From the NCBI GenBank assembly GCA_023396045.1, contig JAEWXD010000024.1:1-35841 (forward strand): a stretch of 35,841 bases of DNA, written 5' to 3'. Positions 1 to 7,692 of this stretch are shown one piece after another (the first letter of the stretch is position 1; the number at the start of each line of letters is the position of its first letter). Source of the stretch: Bacillota bacterium (GTDB taxonomy: Bacteria > Bacillota > Clostridia > Christensenellales > Aristaeellaceae). A model generated the notes under the pieces. The model saw only the letters and a program-made list of their open reading frames with translations, did no database searches and was not told the origin of the DNA. A program made the translations under genes and the position numbers.

Positions 1-551
1 GACAAGGTAGTAAGCATCTCCGCCATATTACTTTTTGTAACTTCTTTTTGTTGATAAACTTCCATTTTGGTTTGAAGTATAGCGAGCGGTGTTTTAAGCT
101 CATGCGCCACATAGGAAGAAAAATCACGCTGCATAACAAAGGATTGATTTAATCTTTGCATCATATTGTTAAAGGAGTCTATTAAACTGCTCACTTCTAT
201 AGCGGTGGATACCATCTCCACAGGCTCGCTTAAATTATGACGGCTTACATGATCCATATGCTGCGAAAGTGCTTTAAGAGAAAAAAGATATTTGCCAAGC
301 ATCACATACGTAAGGACCGTACCTAAGCCCGTTGTAAATATGGCGAAAAGATAACCATAGGTGCGAATCTGATTGCTGAAATCATCTATGGGATAAATTT
401 TAATCTGCAGATCCCCTATAGTCAATACCATATCCTCCAAGGCAATGGAAATGGCATAATTTAAAAGCGCAATCAATACCAGGTTGCACAATAGTAATAT
501 GATGCCCACAAGCAGCGTAAGCTGGCGCTGCATACTTTTTTTCTTTTTCAC
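1..551 (-). CDS. Sensor histidine kinase, N-terminal part (runs off left edge)
   Basis: About 183 residues are visible, starting at a GTG (549-551) that has AAAGGA six bases upstream. Order seen: a basic N-terminus, membrane segment 1 (about residues 10-36), a short extracytoplasmic loop of about 25 residues, membrane segment 2 (about 66-86), a HAMP-like linker, then the dimerisation/phosphoacceptor helix with FSSYVAHELKTPLA, where His150 is the predicted phosphorylated residue. The ATPase domain lies outside the window. This is the layout of a two-component sensor of the OmpR/EnvZ (HisKA) class. The short outer loop suggests intramembrane or envelope sensing rather than a large ligand domain, which is inference. 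No response regulator lies upstream within the window, so its partner cannot be named. No convincing promoter was found upstream. Confidence 0.9.
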   Translation of the reverse strand, partial: MKKKKSMQRQLTLLVGIILLLCNLVLIALLNYAISIALEDMVLTIGDLQIKIYPIDDFSNQIRTYGYLFAIFTTGLGTVLTYVMLGKYLFSLKALSQHMDHVSRHNLSEPVEMVSTAIEVSSLIDSFNNMMQRLNQSFVMQRDFSSYVAHELKTPLAILQTKMEVYQQKEVTKSNMAEMLTTL

Positions 552-815
552 GACATTTCCTTTCAATGGTACTGTGTAAAAACGGTATTTACTTTGAAAA
601 ATACACTTTTTCTACTTGATTTGGTATAAAATGCTTTTACTTCTGCAAAAGCTTATTTCAGCTATTAAATCTTTCTTTGCAAAACTGCTGTATATCATAT
701 TTGATATCCATTACAGATTTTTGTTATTATACCATTTTATGCCGCACATGCATAGCAACACACACATAATATAGCTCCTGCCCTTATTTATATTTTGTAA
801 AATTAAATTGTGCTA
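552..815. other. Intergenic region between divergent genes
   Basis: This AT-rich spacer separates the histidine kinase (minus) from the small Cys-rich protein gene (plus). The plus-strand promoter lies at its right end. I see no gene, RNA or repeat in the rest. Confidence 0.6.
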
Positions 816-844
816 TTGTAAAATGATGTGCATTACTATATAAT
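816..844 (+). promoter_or_regulatory. Sigma-A type promoter of the small Cys protein gene
   Basis: TTGTAA (816-821), 17-bp spacer, perfect TATAAT (839-844). The gene starts 27 bases downstream behind AAAGGAG. Confidence 0.7.
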
Positions 845-871
845 ATCTATATAAGTTAAAGGAGACGAACT

Positions 872-1096
872 ATGGAAAAAATCAAAATCTGCAAAAAATG
901 TTCCCGTATTGATAAAAAAGAACTGAAAAAATATCTGGAAGAACACGGTATGGAATATAAAATAAAAGTAAAAGAGTGTATAGGCGAATGCAAGCTGCGT
1001 AAAACAGAAAAATGTTTTGGTAAAGTAGACGGCAAAGTGCTTGTGTTTGAAAGCCAAGCATTGTTTTTTCGTGCTTTGCTTGCTAAAGAAAAATAG
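872..1096 (+). CDS. Small cysteine-rich protein (2Fe-2S thioredoxin-like / DUF1450-like)
   Basis: A 74-residue protein with its own promoter, a good AAAGGAG ribosome binding site and its own terminator, so it is very likely real. Cysteines sit as CKKC near residues 8-11 and as CIGEC plus a further Cys near residues 36-48. The predicted fold is a short helix (KKELKKYLEEHG) between beta strands. The Cys spacing and length recall small thioredoxin-fold ferredoxin-like proteins such as the DUF1450/YuzB group, which are suspected Fe-S or metal binders of unknown role. Family assignment is tentative. It is monocistronic and not linked to its neighbours. Confidence 0.75.
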   Translation: MEKIKICKKCSRIDKKELKKYLEEHGMEYKIKVKECIGECKLRKTEKCFGKVDGKVLVFESQALFFRALLAKEK

Positions 1097-1104
1097 ATAT
1101 CTCA

Positions 1105-1134
1105 AAAACGCACCCTATAGGGTGCGTTTTTATT
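1105..1134. terminator. Bidirectional intrinsic terminator
   Basis: Stem AACGCACCC / GGGTGCGTT with a TATA loop, flanked by an A-run on the left and a T-run on the right. It ends the plus-strand small Cys gene. The A-run also makes it a terminator for the minus-strand glycan operon, whose last codon overlaps it. Confidence 0.85.
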
Positions 1135-2101
1135 GTAGCAATTCTTCCTCCGGCTTCGTGATAATGGTAAGGTATTTCATCATCACTTGCTTTGGAGCGT
1201 AGTTTGCTTTTTGAAATACAGGGTTTGTTTTGCCTTGCAAATGATTCAAAATATATTTGGGAAAATTGACACCGCAGGCATAAGCATGTAAGTAACCGCC
1301 GCCAAAACGAGGGTTGATTTCTGAAATATAGTATGCGCCATCTTTTTCAAACACATCTATATCAATTTGTCCACGGAAACCAAGGCTTTCTACAAAGCGA
1401 ACCACGGTATTTTGTAAGGCTTCATTGTGTACGGATATGGATTTATCTGTTTCGCCGGCACGCATGAGCAGTTTTTCTTTCATAAACAAGTCTACCACTT
1501 TGCCGGTTTGCAAATCTGCAAAAACATCTACACCATATTCTTTGCCCCGCATACATTCCTGATACACAGCACCGTCATAGATTTCTAAATTTTCAAGGCT
1601 CTCAATTTTTTTAATGCCCACGCTGCAACTGCCTGTATTGGGTTTTTGAAACAGCGGGAATTGTAAAACACCTTCTTGTAAAGCCTGTTTCACATCCTCT
1701 GCGTGCAGATAAGACGGAATGTAAGGCAAGCCTATGCTTTTTAGATATTGTGCTGTTTGATATTTATCAAAGCAAATATCCACCGTGTTTTGAGAGGAAA
1801 TAATAGGCAATACACCTATGGCTTCAAACTCTGCCCTATGTTTTGCAAGCAGGCTCAGCTCTGGGTCTATTAGGGAAAACACAGCTTGTATGGCTTCTTT
1901 TTTGCAAATATCCAATATGGTAGAAAAATAATCTTTTGCAAAAATATCGGGTACAACATAGCCCTTGTCTGCCACATAGAGTGTAGGGGCAATGGCCGAG
2001 GAATCTGTACAAATCACATTGCCGTGGCCAGCAAAGGTTTCTTTAAAATATTGTACAAGCTCTACCCTTGTGCCAGCGCATAGTATTAAAATATTATTCA
2101 T
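1130..2101 (-). CDS. ATP-grasp ligase (carbamoyl-phosphate-synthase-like)
   Basis: A 323-residue ATP-grasp protein. The N-terminal pre-ATP-grasp domain begins MNNILILCAGTRVELVQYF. The central part FPLFQKPNTGSCSVGIKKI is the nucleotide-binding P-loop-like segment, and ISEINPRFGGGY near residue 263 carries the Mg-binding Glu/Asn/Arg of the family. Such stand-alone CarB-like ligases form amide bonds between a carboxylate and an amine and are frequent in capsule and exopolysaccharide loci. The exact substrate cannot be read from sequence. It is the last gene of a four-gene minus-strand operon and overlaps the upstream decarboxylase by 8 bases, indicating translational coupling. Inference: it attaches the product of the decarboxylase, or an amino acid, to a sugar acid made in the same pathway. 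Confidence 0.85.
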   Translation of the reverse strand: MNNILILCAGTRVELVQYFKETFAGHGNVICTDSSAIAPTLYVADKGYVVPDIFAKDYFSTILDICKKEAIQAVFSLIDPELSLLAKHRAEFEAIGVLPIISSQNTVDICFDKYQTAQYLKSIGLPYIPSYLHAEDVKQALQEGVLQFPLFQKPNTGSCSVGIKKIESLENLEIYDGAVYQECMRGKEYGVDVFADLQTGKVVDLFMKEKLLMRAGETDKSISVHNEALQNTVVRFVESLGFRGQIDIDVFEKDGAYYISEINPRFGGGYLHAYACGVNFPKYILNHLQGKTNPVFQKANYAPKQVMMKYLTIITKPEEELLQ

Positions 2102-3242
2102 AACGTTCTGCCCCCTGTATATATTCTTCTACGCCCCATTGTTTTTTTATGCAACAGGTGCTTTCTCCATCCTGCAAGTACACAGCAGGGGAATATTTAA
2201 TAAAGTTTGGTGCAAGACACATGGTGTATGAGCCTACTTTATGAAAATGCACTTGATCTCCAACTTGTAAGGCGCTTTCATTTTGCAGGGTGCATAGCCT
2301 GTCGTTTTCCATACAGGTATAGCCTGCTAAAATTTGCTTTACATGCTTTGCTTCGCCCTTACTATGCAAGCTATACAAATAAGCTGTTTTATTGAAATGA
2401 GGGTCTACATCGCCCCTGGTACCATCCAACACTACAAAACGGTTATAAGGAGTATCTTTTACATCTATTACAGAGCACACATAATCAAAGGGGGAAGCAA
2501 TGAGAGACGCACCCGGTTCTACAATAAAAGTTGTGTTGGCAAGTGCACCCAAATTTTCTTTAATGAGCGTAAAGTACTCTAAAAAGCTCGGTTTATTGGG
2601 CATACCACCAAAAAATCCACCACCGATATCTACATATTCCAATTGCAAATGGTATTCCTCAGCAATTGCTGCGGCTTTTTGCGCCAAGGCTTTATATATA
2701 TCTGTACTTCTGGTTTTAGAGCTTACATGCATATGCAAGCCTACGACTTCCACATGGGGCATAGCTTGCAAACTTTGCAACACTTGCAAAAAAGTGCCGT
2801 TTTCATAGCAAAAACCAAAGCGCCCGCCTTCTGCGCCACAGGCACTTTGCCCCGGACAAGCCTGTTCTATATCAAAATTAACACGCATGCCAATTTTTGC
2901 TTTGCAACTACATTCTGCCAGCCACTGCACTTCCCTATGGGTTTCTAAATTCACTATATGGCCTTCCTGCAAGGCTTGCAGAAAAGTAGCCTTATCTTTC
3001 ATTGGGCCGTTGTAAATAATGTTGGTATAGCCCACATGTTTTGCCAAAGCATATTCTTGGTGGGAAACCACTTCTGCATAGCAATCCTGGTGTTTCATAT
3101 AATCTACCACCCACAATAATGAATTGGTTTTAAAAGAATAGCCAATTTTCCATTGTGTAAATGTGGCAGAAAGGGCTGCCTTCATTTGTTGCAGGGTGCT
3201 GTCCAAACTTTGCTTATGCAAAATAAAATAGGGTGTTTGCAT
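2094..3242 (-). CDS. PLP-dependent decarboxylase, diaminopimelate-decarboxylase-like (fold type III)
   Basis: 382 residues from the chosen start MQTPYFILHK, an ATG with AAAGGT in front. An in-frame start further upstream (3275) would overlap the previous gene by 23 bases, so I prefer the shorter form. Landmarks: GYSFKTN (Schiff-base Lys, about residue 38), GLHMHVSS (His stacking on PLP), DIGGGFFGG and VEPG (phosphate binding), and CMEND near the C-terminal third plus GSYTMCLAPNF. The last two match the second-subunit active-site Cys and Tyr regions of the LysA/Orn-DAP-Arg decarboxylase family. Because it sits among a sugar kinase, a sugar transferase and an ATP-grasp ligase rather than lysine genes, a role in making an amine for a surface molecule seems likelier than lysine synthesis. 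That is inference. Confidence 0.85.
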   Translation of the reverse strand: MQTPYFILHKQSLDSTLQQMKAALSATFTQWKIGYSFKTNSLLWVVDYMKHQDCYAEVVSHQEYALAKHVGYTNIIYNGPMKDKATFLQALQEGHIVNLETHREVQWLAECSCKAKIGMRVNFDIEQACPGQSACGAEGGRFGFCYENGTFLQVLQSLQAMPHVEVVGLHMHVSSKTRSTDIYKALAQKAAAIAEEYHLQLEYVDIGGGFFGGMPNKPSFLEYFTLIKENLGALANTTFIVEPGASLIASPFDYVCSVIDVKDTPYNRFVVLDGTRGDVDPHFNKTAYLYSLHSKGEAKHVKQILAGYTCMENDRLCTLQNESALQVGDQVHFHKVGSYTMCLAPNFIKYSPAVYLQDGESTCCIKKQWGVEEYIQGAERYE

Positions 3243-3252
3243 GTTGTTACCT

Positions 3253-3858
3253 TTATTCATTTCCTGTAAAATCACTCATTGTTGCGTTGTTTTCTTCATT
3301 GATACCTTCTTTGGCAAACACTTTATAAACGGTTAAAAAAAGTATCTTCATATCTAACCATAAGTTTACATGGTCCACATAGTACACATCCAAAGCAAAA
3401 CGTTCTTGCCACTGTACAAGGTTTCTGCCGTTCACTTGTGCCCAGCCGGTTAAACCCGGTTTAACATCGTGCCTGCGCGCTTGCTCTTTATTATAAAGGG
3501 GCAAATATTGCACCAGCAAGGGTCTTGGGCCAACAAGGCTCATATCTCCTTTGATAATGTTGAATAAGCTTGGTATTTCATCTAAACTGGTAGCACGCAA
3601 AGCTTTACCAAAGGCAGTGAGTCGCAGCTCATCCGGCAAAAGATTGCCTTGAGAATCTGTTTGTTCTGTCATGCTACGGAACTTATACATTTTAAATATT
3701 TTACCATGTAAGCCGGGTCTGTTTTGGCTAAACAAAACTTTGCCGCCCAATTTTAATTTAATAAGCAATGCCACCACCACAAAAACAGGAGAAAGCAATA
3801 CCAAGGCAATCATTGCCAATACTCTATCTAACAGAGGTTTTAAAAATCGTAAATACAT
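3253..3858 (-). CDS. Small polyprenyl-phosphate sugar-1-phosphate transferase (PglC/WcaJ C-terminal type)
   Basis: 201 residues, the length of the monotopic small phosphoglycosyl transferases that lack the extra membrane segments of WcaJ/WbaP. One hydrophobic re-entrant helix lies near residues 12-33. Conserved blocks follow: FSQNRPGLHGKIFKMYKFRSM, LRATSLDEIPSLFNIIKGDMSLVGPRP (with the catalytic Asp-Glu pair DE) and KPGLTGWAQVNGRN. The enzyme would move a sugar-1-phosphate from a UDP-sugar onto undecaprenyl phosphate at the inner face of the membrane, starting assembly of a glycan. It directly follows the FGGY kinase with one base between them and precedes the decarboxylase by 10 bases. Confidence 0.93.
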   Translation of the reverse strand: MYLRFLKPLLDRVLAMIALVLLSPVFVVVALLIKLKLGGKVLFSQNRPGLHGKIFKMYKFRSMTEQTDSQGNLLPDELRLTAFGKALRATSLDEIPSLFNIIKGDMSLVGPRPLLVQYLPLYNKEQARRHDVKPGLTGWAQVNGRNLVQWQERFALDVYYVDHVNLWLDMKILFLTVYKVFAKEGINEENNATMSDFTGNE

Positions 3859-3859
3859 T

Positions 3860-5410
3860 CTATCCTTCTTTTAAAATAGTTTGCAATTGTGCATACAAAG
3901 GTGCAAGGCTGGGAAAAATGTTATGAAAAACATTTTTCAATAGCTTTTGGTAAAATGCATGTTGCTTAGGATCCGGCGTAAAGGTTTTGGCTATGTGTAC
4001 CATTGCGCCTATGGCATCAGCAAAACTTTCAAAAGCGCCCAAACTTACGAAGGCGGTAATAGCCGCCCCCATACCAGCCACTTCATACTGTGTGGTACGC
4101 ACTACGGGCAAGCCAAACATATTGGCAGTGATTTGACATATTTCATCACTGTTGGATCCACCGCCACCAATGCGTATTTCTTGAAACTGCAGGCCCGTAT
4201 TTTTTTGCAAGGCTTGCATGCCCTCCAAAAGAACAAAGTTGATGCCTTCAATGATGGCTCTATAAATATGCAAACGGGTATGAATATCTGAAAAACCAAC
4301 AATAGCGCCCTTAGCGTTAGGCATATTGATGTTCGGCGTTAAATAAGGGGCAAACAGAAGCCCATCACAGCCCGGAGGGATGGATTGCAAAGTTTGATCT
4401 AACACTTGCTCGGTACTAATGCCTTGCTGTTCTGCAATGAGTGCCTCGTGCTTTGCAAACTCCTTTTTAAACCAAGAAATGAGCCAATAACCACGATACA
4501 CTTCCATTTCCGGATTCCAACAATTTGGCAATATGCTACAATAGGCCGGCATAAAACGATGGGGTTCTACATAGCGTGTGCTGTTGTAGGTAAGCGTGGC
4601 AGTGGTACCAAGGCCGGCAGCAAGGCTGGTTTCTGCAAGGCAACCCAAGCCGATCACTTCACAAGCCTTATCAGAGCCTGCGGCAATGAGTGGTAAACCT
4701 TGTGGCACACCGCTTAGTGCCTGCATTTGTGCACTAATTACACCAAGCACTGCACCACTTTCTACCAAGGGGTAGAGTTTTTCTTTTTCTATAGGAAACA
4801 CAGGATAAATAAGCGCACTTTTATGTTGCCATGTTCTTCTTTTAAAATCAAAAGGGCCATGAAACACGGTACTTGCCACGCTATCTACCAATTTACCTGT
4901 AAATTTATATATTAAATATGTACTAAGCAATATATATTTGTGGGTGTTTTTCCAAATCTCCGGCTCAAATTCCCGTATCCAGTTACAATGGGATTTTTGA
5001 TATTGCAGGTTTACGGTTTCTTCCATGCCAATGGCTTTGAGTAGCCACTGCCTATGCAAAGGCATTGTAGCATTGCCCGTAGCACGACGTTGGTCAAGCC
5101 ACAAAATAGCATTGCGCAAGGGTTTACCGTTTTGGTCTATACAAATGGCAGTATCACGTATGGTGGTAAGGGAAACAGCCTCAACCTTTTCAAAAATAGA
5201 GGGTGCTTGTGCTTGCACTTGCTTTGCCGCAGTACAAATATGCTTAAAATAAAAATCCGGATCCTGCTCTGCAAAACCGTTGTTGCCTTGTATATAGGGC
5301 TCTGTGTAAGAAATTTTATGCTTGACAACAATGTTACCCAAGCTATCTATCACCATAGCCCGTGTACCCTGCGTCCCTACATCAAATACAAGCACATATC
5401 TCTGTTGCAT
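3860..5410 (-). CDS. FGGY-family carbohydrate kinase (xylulokinase-like)
   Basis: 516 residues, a normal length for the family. The N-terminal lobe opens with VLVFDVGTQGTRAMVID (phosphate-1 motif). The middle has the substrate-side segment WLDQRRATGNA, and AAGSDKACEVIGLG has the catalytic Asp in the GSDK context. The C-terminal lobe has the FGGY signature-like RIGGGGSNSDEICQITANMFGLPV and the adenosine-loop GAAITA. The family phosphorylates pentoses, ribulose, glycerol and similar polyols, and the substrate cannot be told from sequence. It is the first gene of the four-gene operon. The start ATG has AAGGGGG upstream and an extended -10 promoter just before. Its place next to a lipid-linked sugar transferase suggests it feeds an unusual phosphorylated sugar into a surface glycan, not catabolism. 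Confidence 0.9.
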   Translation of the reverse strand: MQQRYVLVFDVGTQGTRAMVIDSLGNIVVKHKISYTEPYIQGNNGFAEQDPDFYFKHICTAAKQVQAQAPSIFEKVEAVSLTTIRDTAICIDQNGKPLRNAILWLDQRRATGNATMPLHRQWLLKAIGMEETVNLQYQKSHCNWIREFEPEIWKNTHKYILLSTYLIYKFTGKLVDSVASTVFHGPFDFKRRTWQHKSALIYPVFPIEKEKLYPLVESGAVLGVISAQMQALSGVPQGLPLIAAGSDKACEVIGLGCLAETSLAAGLGTTATLTYNSTRYVEPHRFMPAYCSILPNCWNPEMEVYRGYWLISWFKKEFAKHEALIAEQQGISTEQVLDQTLQSIPPGCDGLLFAPYLTPNINMPNAKGAIVGFSDIHTRLHIYRAIIEGINFVLLEGMQALQKNTGLQFQEIRIGGGGSNSDEICQITANMFGLPVVRTTQYEVAGMGAAITAFVSLGAFESFADAIGAMVHIAKTFTPDPKQHAFYQKLLKNVFHNIFPSLAPLYAQLQTILKEG

Positions 5411-5430
5411 CGGCTACCCCCTTTTGTATT

Positions 5431-5439
5431 ATTATAGCA
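5431..5439 (-). promoter_or_regulatory. Extended -10 promoter of the FGGY/glycan operon
   Basis: On the minus strand TGC directly precedes a perfect TATAAT (5431-5436), about 20 bases upstream of the FGGY kinase start. The -35 region is weak, as is usual for extended -10 promoters. Confidence 0.6.
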
Positions 5440-5574
5440 TAAAACACATAATATTTAACAGAAATATGCAAGCAAAGCATTTATGGTGTTGTACAATAAA
5501 ACACCCTGAATTGCATCGTTTTATCAGGTTGCGCTTGTTGGGCAATAATTTGACCTGCATAGCATTTTTCTTTT

Positions 5575-5583
5575 TGCTATACT
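5575..5583 (+). promoter_or_regulatory. Extended -10 promoter of the small membrane protein gene
   Basis: TGC followed by TATACT (5578-5583), 20 bases before the ATG at 5604. A TTGACC lies further upstream but with a 22-bp gap, too long for a normal spacer. Confidence 0.45.
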
Positions 5584-5603
5584 CATTTTGAGGTGAAGAA
5601 AAA

Positions 5604-5879
5604 ATGACATTTATAACACTATTTTTAGATACAGAACAAGAACACGTATTGCCGGAGAGCATACAAATCGCTTTTGCGCTTACATTAAATTTTATTTTAA
5701 TGCTTGCCGGCATATTTATTAGTAAAGATATAAAATCTGCAGAAATTGTGGTAAATGCACTGGTAAGCTATAACTTTTACAGACTCTATATGCTCAAACG
5801 AAGCTATGCCATGTTTGGCTTTGCCATACTGTTTGCCTTGGCAACATGCAGTGGCTTGTATAGCTTTTTAATACGATAA
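5604..5879 (+). CDS. Small two-span membrane protein of unknown function
   Basis: 91 residues with ribosome binding site GAGGTGAAG and an upstream extended -10 box. Two hydrophobic segments at about residues 20-42 and 67-88 are separated by a polar stretch (SKDIKSAEIVVNALVSYNFYRLYMLKRS), which suggests a hairpin membrane protein with both ends on the same side. I do not recognise a family. It is flanked by its own promoter and a terminator, so it is probably monocistronic, and it is divergent from the glycan operon. Confidence 0.65.
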   Translation: MTFITLFLDTEQEHVLPESIQIAFALTLNFILMLAGIFISKDIKSAEIVVNALVSYNFYRLYMLKRSYAMFGFAILFALATCSGLYSFLIR

Positions 5880-5905
5880 AAAATCGCTAACCAAAATGTT
5901 TTATA

Positions 5906-5937
5906 TAAAAAAAGATGGCAGAAGCCATCTGTTTTTA
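5906..5937. terminator. Bidirectional intrinsic terminator
   Basis: Stem AGATGGC / GCCATCT with an AGAA loop (5913-5930), A-run on the left and T-run on the right. It serves the small membrane protein (plus) and the uppS-cdsA operon (minus). Confidence 0.8.
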
Positions 5938-6759
5938 TTGAAAAAAGAATATGAGTATGCAAAACATATAGGTTGCTACAAAAAGAATACTATCCATTCT
6001 GTCTAACATACCGCCATGGCCTGGGAATATACTACCGAAGTCCTTAATTCCGCAATGGCGTTTTACAAGGGAAGCAAATAGATCCCCTGCTTGTGCTGCT
6101 ACCGCGCCAAAGAAGCCAATAAGCATAAATGCCCACCAAGGAGCGATAGGCCTTTGCACCAATGCATTGGCAACAAGGCCCACAATCAGCATGGAAAGCA
6201 TGCCACCCAAAGTACCGCCAATAGCACCTTCTACAGTTTTTTTAGGGCTGACTGCGTTATAGAAGCCATGTTTACCATACTTCGTGCCCACAAAATAAGC
6301 TGCAATATCACAAACGATGGCAATGGCACAAATACCGGTTAAAAACACCACTTGCAAATATTCGGGCGAGAAATTCAATATACCAATAATACACATACCC
6401 GGCACTGCCAAAGTAAATAGAGGCATGGAACTTACTAAAATATCCATAAGCTCCGGCTTTTTTCTGCGCAACACCACAGCTACCTGCACAAAAAACACAA
6501 GTGCCAGCGAAGGCATCAACATCGATTTATTTGGAAACCACAGCCCCAACGGCAAATAAAGTATAGTAGCAATCCAAGTAGGAATTTCTACAGGGTGGTA
6601 GCCCCCTTGACGCAAGGCACGAAATTCTTCATATATAGTTAACAAAACAGCAAGCACCACCACCGTACCCAGATACCAGCCACGCAAGTACAGCAATACG
6701 GCAAGTACCGGAATTCCGATAGCGCCGGTTAGCATTCTGCTTTTTAAATTACTCTTCAT
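5935..6759 (-). CDS. cdsA: Phosphatidate cytidylyltransferase
   Basis: CdsA makes CDP-diacylglycerol from phosphatidic acid and CTP in the cytoplasmic membrane, the branch point to all phospholipids. 274 residues from the start MKSNLKSRMLTGAIG, chosen because GGAGGTAG stands just before it. An in-frame upstream start would overlap uppS heavily. Several hydrophobic spans cover almost the whole length. The C-terminal signature is present as KHGFYNAVSPKKTVEGAIGG, then GDLFASLVKRHCGIKDFGSIFPGHGGMLDRMDS with the family's conserved acidic and Lys/Arg residues. It overlaps the end of uppS by 11 bases, and the pair uppS-cdsA is a classical operon. Confidence 0.95.
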   Translation of the reverse strand: MKSNLKSRMLTGAIGIPVLAVLLYLRGWYLGTVVVLAVLLTIYEEFRALRQGGYHPVEIPTWIATILYLPLGLWFPNKSMLMPSLALVFFVQVAVVLRRKKPELMDILVSSMPLFTLAVPGMCIIGILNFSPEYLQVVFLTGICAIAIVCDIAAYFVGTKYGKHGFYNAVSPKKTVEGAIGGTLGGMLSMLIVGLVANALVQRPIAPWWAFMLIGFFGAVAAQAGDLFASLVKRHCGIKDFGSIFPGHGGMLDRMDSILFVATYMFCILIFFFQ

Positions 6760-7483
6760 TTCTACCTCCAAAACGCCTATCTCTTTGCAGGTAGGCATAA
6801 AGTGCTTTGTAAAATTCTTCCAATGTAAAGTCCGGCCAAAGTGTTTCCGGGAACACAAATTCGGCATAAGCAGACTGGTATAGCAAGAAGTTGGAAAGAC
6901 GCATTTCGCCACTGGTGCGAATGAGCAAGTCTACATCAGCGCAACCTTTGGTATATAGAAAATTAGAAATGGTTTCTTCGGTAATATTTTCGGGTTGCAA
7001 AGTACCTTCTTGCACAGCTTGCACAATTTGCTTTGTAGCATTGACCAATTCTGCCCTGCCACCATAATTCAGCGCAATATTCAACACCATACCGGTATTA
7101 TTTTTGGTAAGCTCCATACCTTGTAAAAGCACTTTTTTCTGTTCTTCCGGCATACCGTATACATCACCGATGATAACCACTTTTACATTTTTTTGGTGCA
7201 GCTCCTGTATATCGTTATCAAAAAATTCGTTGATAAGCTTCATCAAGGCTGCTACCTCTATGCTACTGCGTTTCCAGTTTTCGGTAGAGAAGGCATACAA
7301 GCTTAAATAGCCAACACCCAGTGTTTCACACTCACGAATAATATTACGCAAGGTAATTACACCGCTTTTATGACCCATGGCTACTTTTAATTTGTTCTTT
7401 TTTGCCCATCTGCCGTTGCCGTCCATAATAATGGCAATATGTTTTGGCAACAGGGCACGCGAATTATAAATAATATCTTTCAC
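6749..7483 (-). CDS. uppS: Isoprenyl transferase (undecaprenyl diphosphate synthase)
   Basis: The enzyme condenses isopentenyl diphosphate with farnesyl diphosphate in cis to give the C55 carrier lipid precursor used for peptidoglycan and surface glycans. 244 residues. The family signature HIAIIMDGNGRWAKK contains catalytic Asp21, and GHKSG, LYAFSTENWKRS and the C-terminal DLLIRTSGEMRLSNFLLYQSAYAEFVF are all present. The start is GTG with AAGGAG upstream, and it overlaps the stop of the preceding small ORF as GTGA. It is part of the frr - small ORF - uppS - cdsA operon. Confidence 0.96.
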   Translation of the reverse strand: MKDIIYNSRALLPKHIAIIMDGNGRWAKKNKLKVAMGHKSGVITLRNIIRECETLGVGYLSLYAFSTENWKRSSIEVAALMKLINEFFDNDIQELHQKNVKVVIIGDVYGMPEEQKKVLLQGMELTKNNTGMVLNIALNYGGRAELVNATKQIVQAVQEGTLQPENITEETISNFLYTKGCADVDLLIRTSGEMRLSNFLLYQSAYAEFVFPETLWPDFTLEEFYKALYAYLQRDRRFGGRNEE

Positions 7484-7692
7484 GCAAGCTCCTTACATTC
7501 TGTAAACACCAAAACAGCCCTATTGCCTTGTAGGACTGCTTTGATAACACGAGGGGAACAAAATTCCTCTGGGCTTAATTTGTTTTTTTTAACCGTATCG
7601 GCAGTGCTTTTTTGTAGCACAATTTCATAGCCTTTGAGAAGTTCTACGGCTTCCTGCAAAGGCATAGCCAAAAGTTTTGTTTCTAAATTCAT
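7480..7692 (-). CDS. Small conserved-context protein between frr and uppS, function unknown
   Basis: 70 residues. Both junctions are translationally coupled: its ATG shares one base with the frr stop (TAATG), and its TGA overlaps the uppS GTG start. This tight fit argues that it is a real gene although I do not recognise it. The sequence has an amphipathic N-terminal helix (LETKLLAMPLQEAVELLKG), a basic middle (KKNKLSPEEFCSPRVIKAV) and a short beta-like end (RAVLVFTECKEL). No membrane segment or signal is seen. Confidence 0.75.
   Translation of the reverse strand: MNLETKLLAMPLQEAVELLKGYEIVLQKSTADTVKKNKLSPEEFCSPRVIKAVLQGNRAVLVFTECKELA

Noticed and set aside
836..1105. 89-codon frame opposite the small Cys-rich gene
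   Set aside because: Phe/Tyr-rich shadow of the real plus-strand gene, which has promoter, ribosome site and terminator.
2094..3275. Reading the decarboxylase as lysA of lysine biosynthesis
   Set aside because: Motifs fit the family, but the neighbours are glycan genes and the HxGS motif is changed to HMHVSS. A specific lysA call is not justified.
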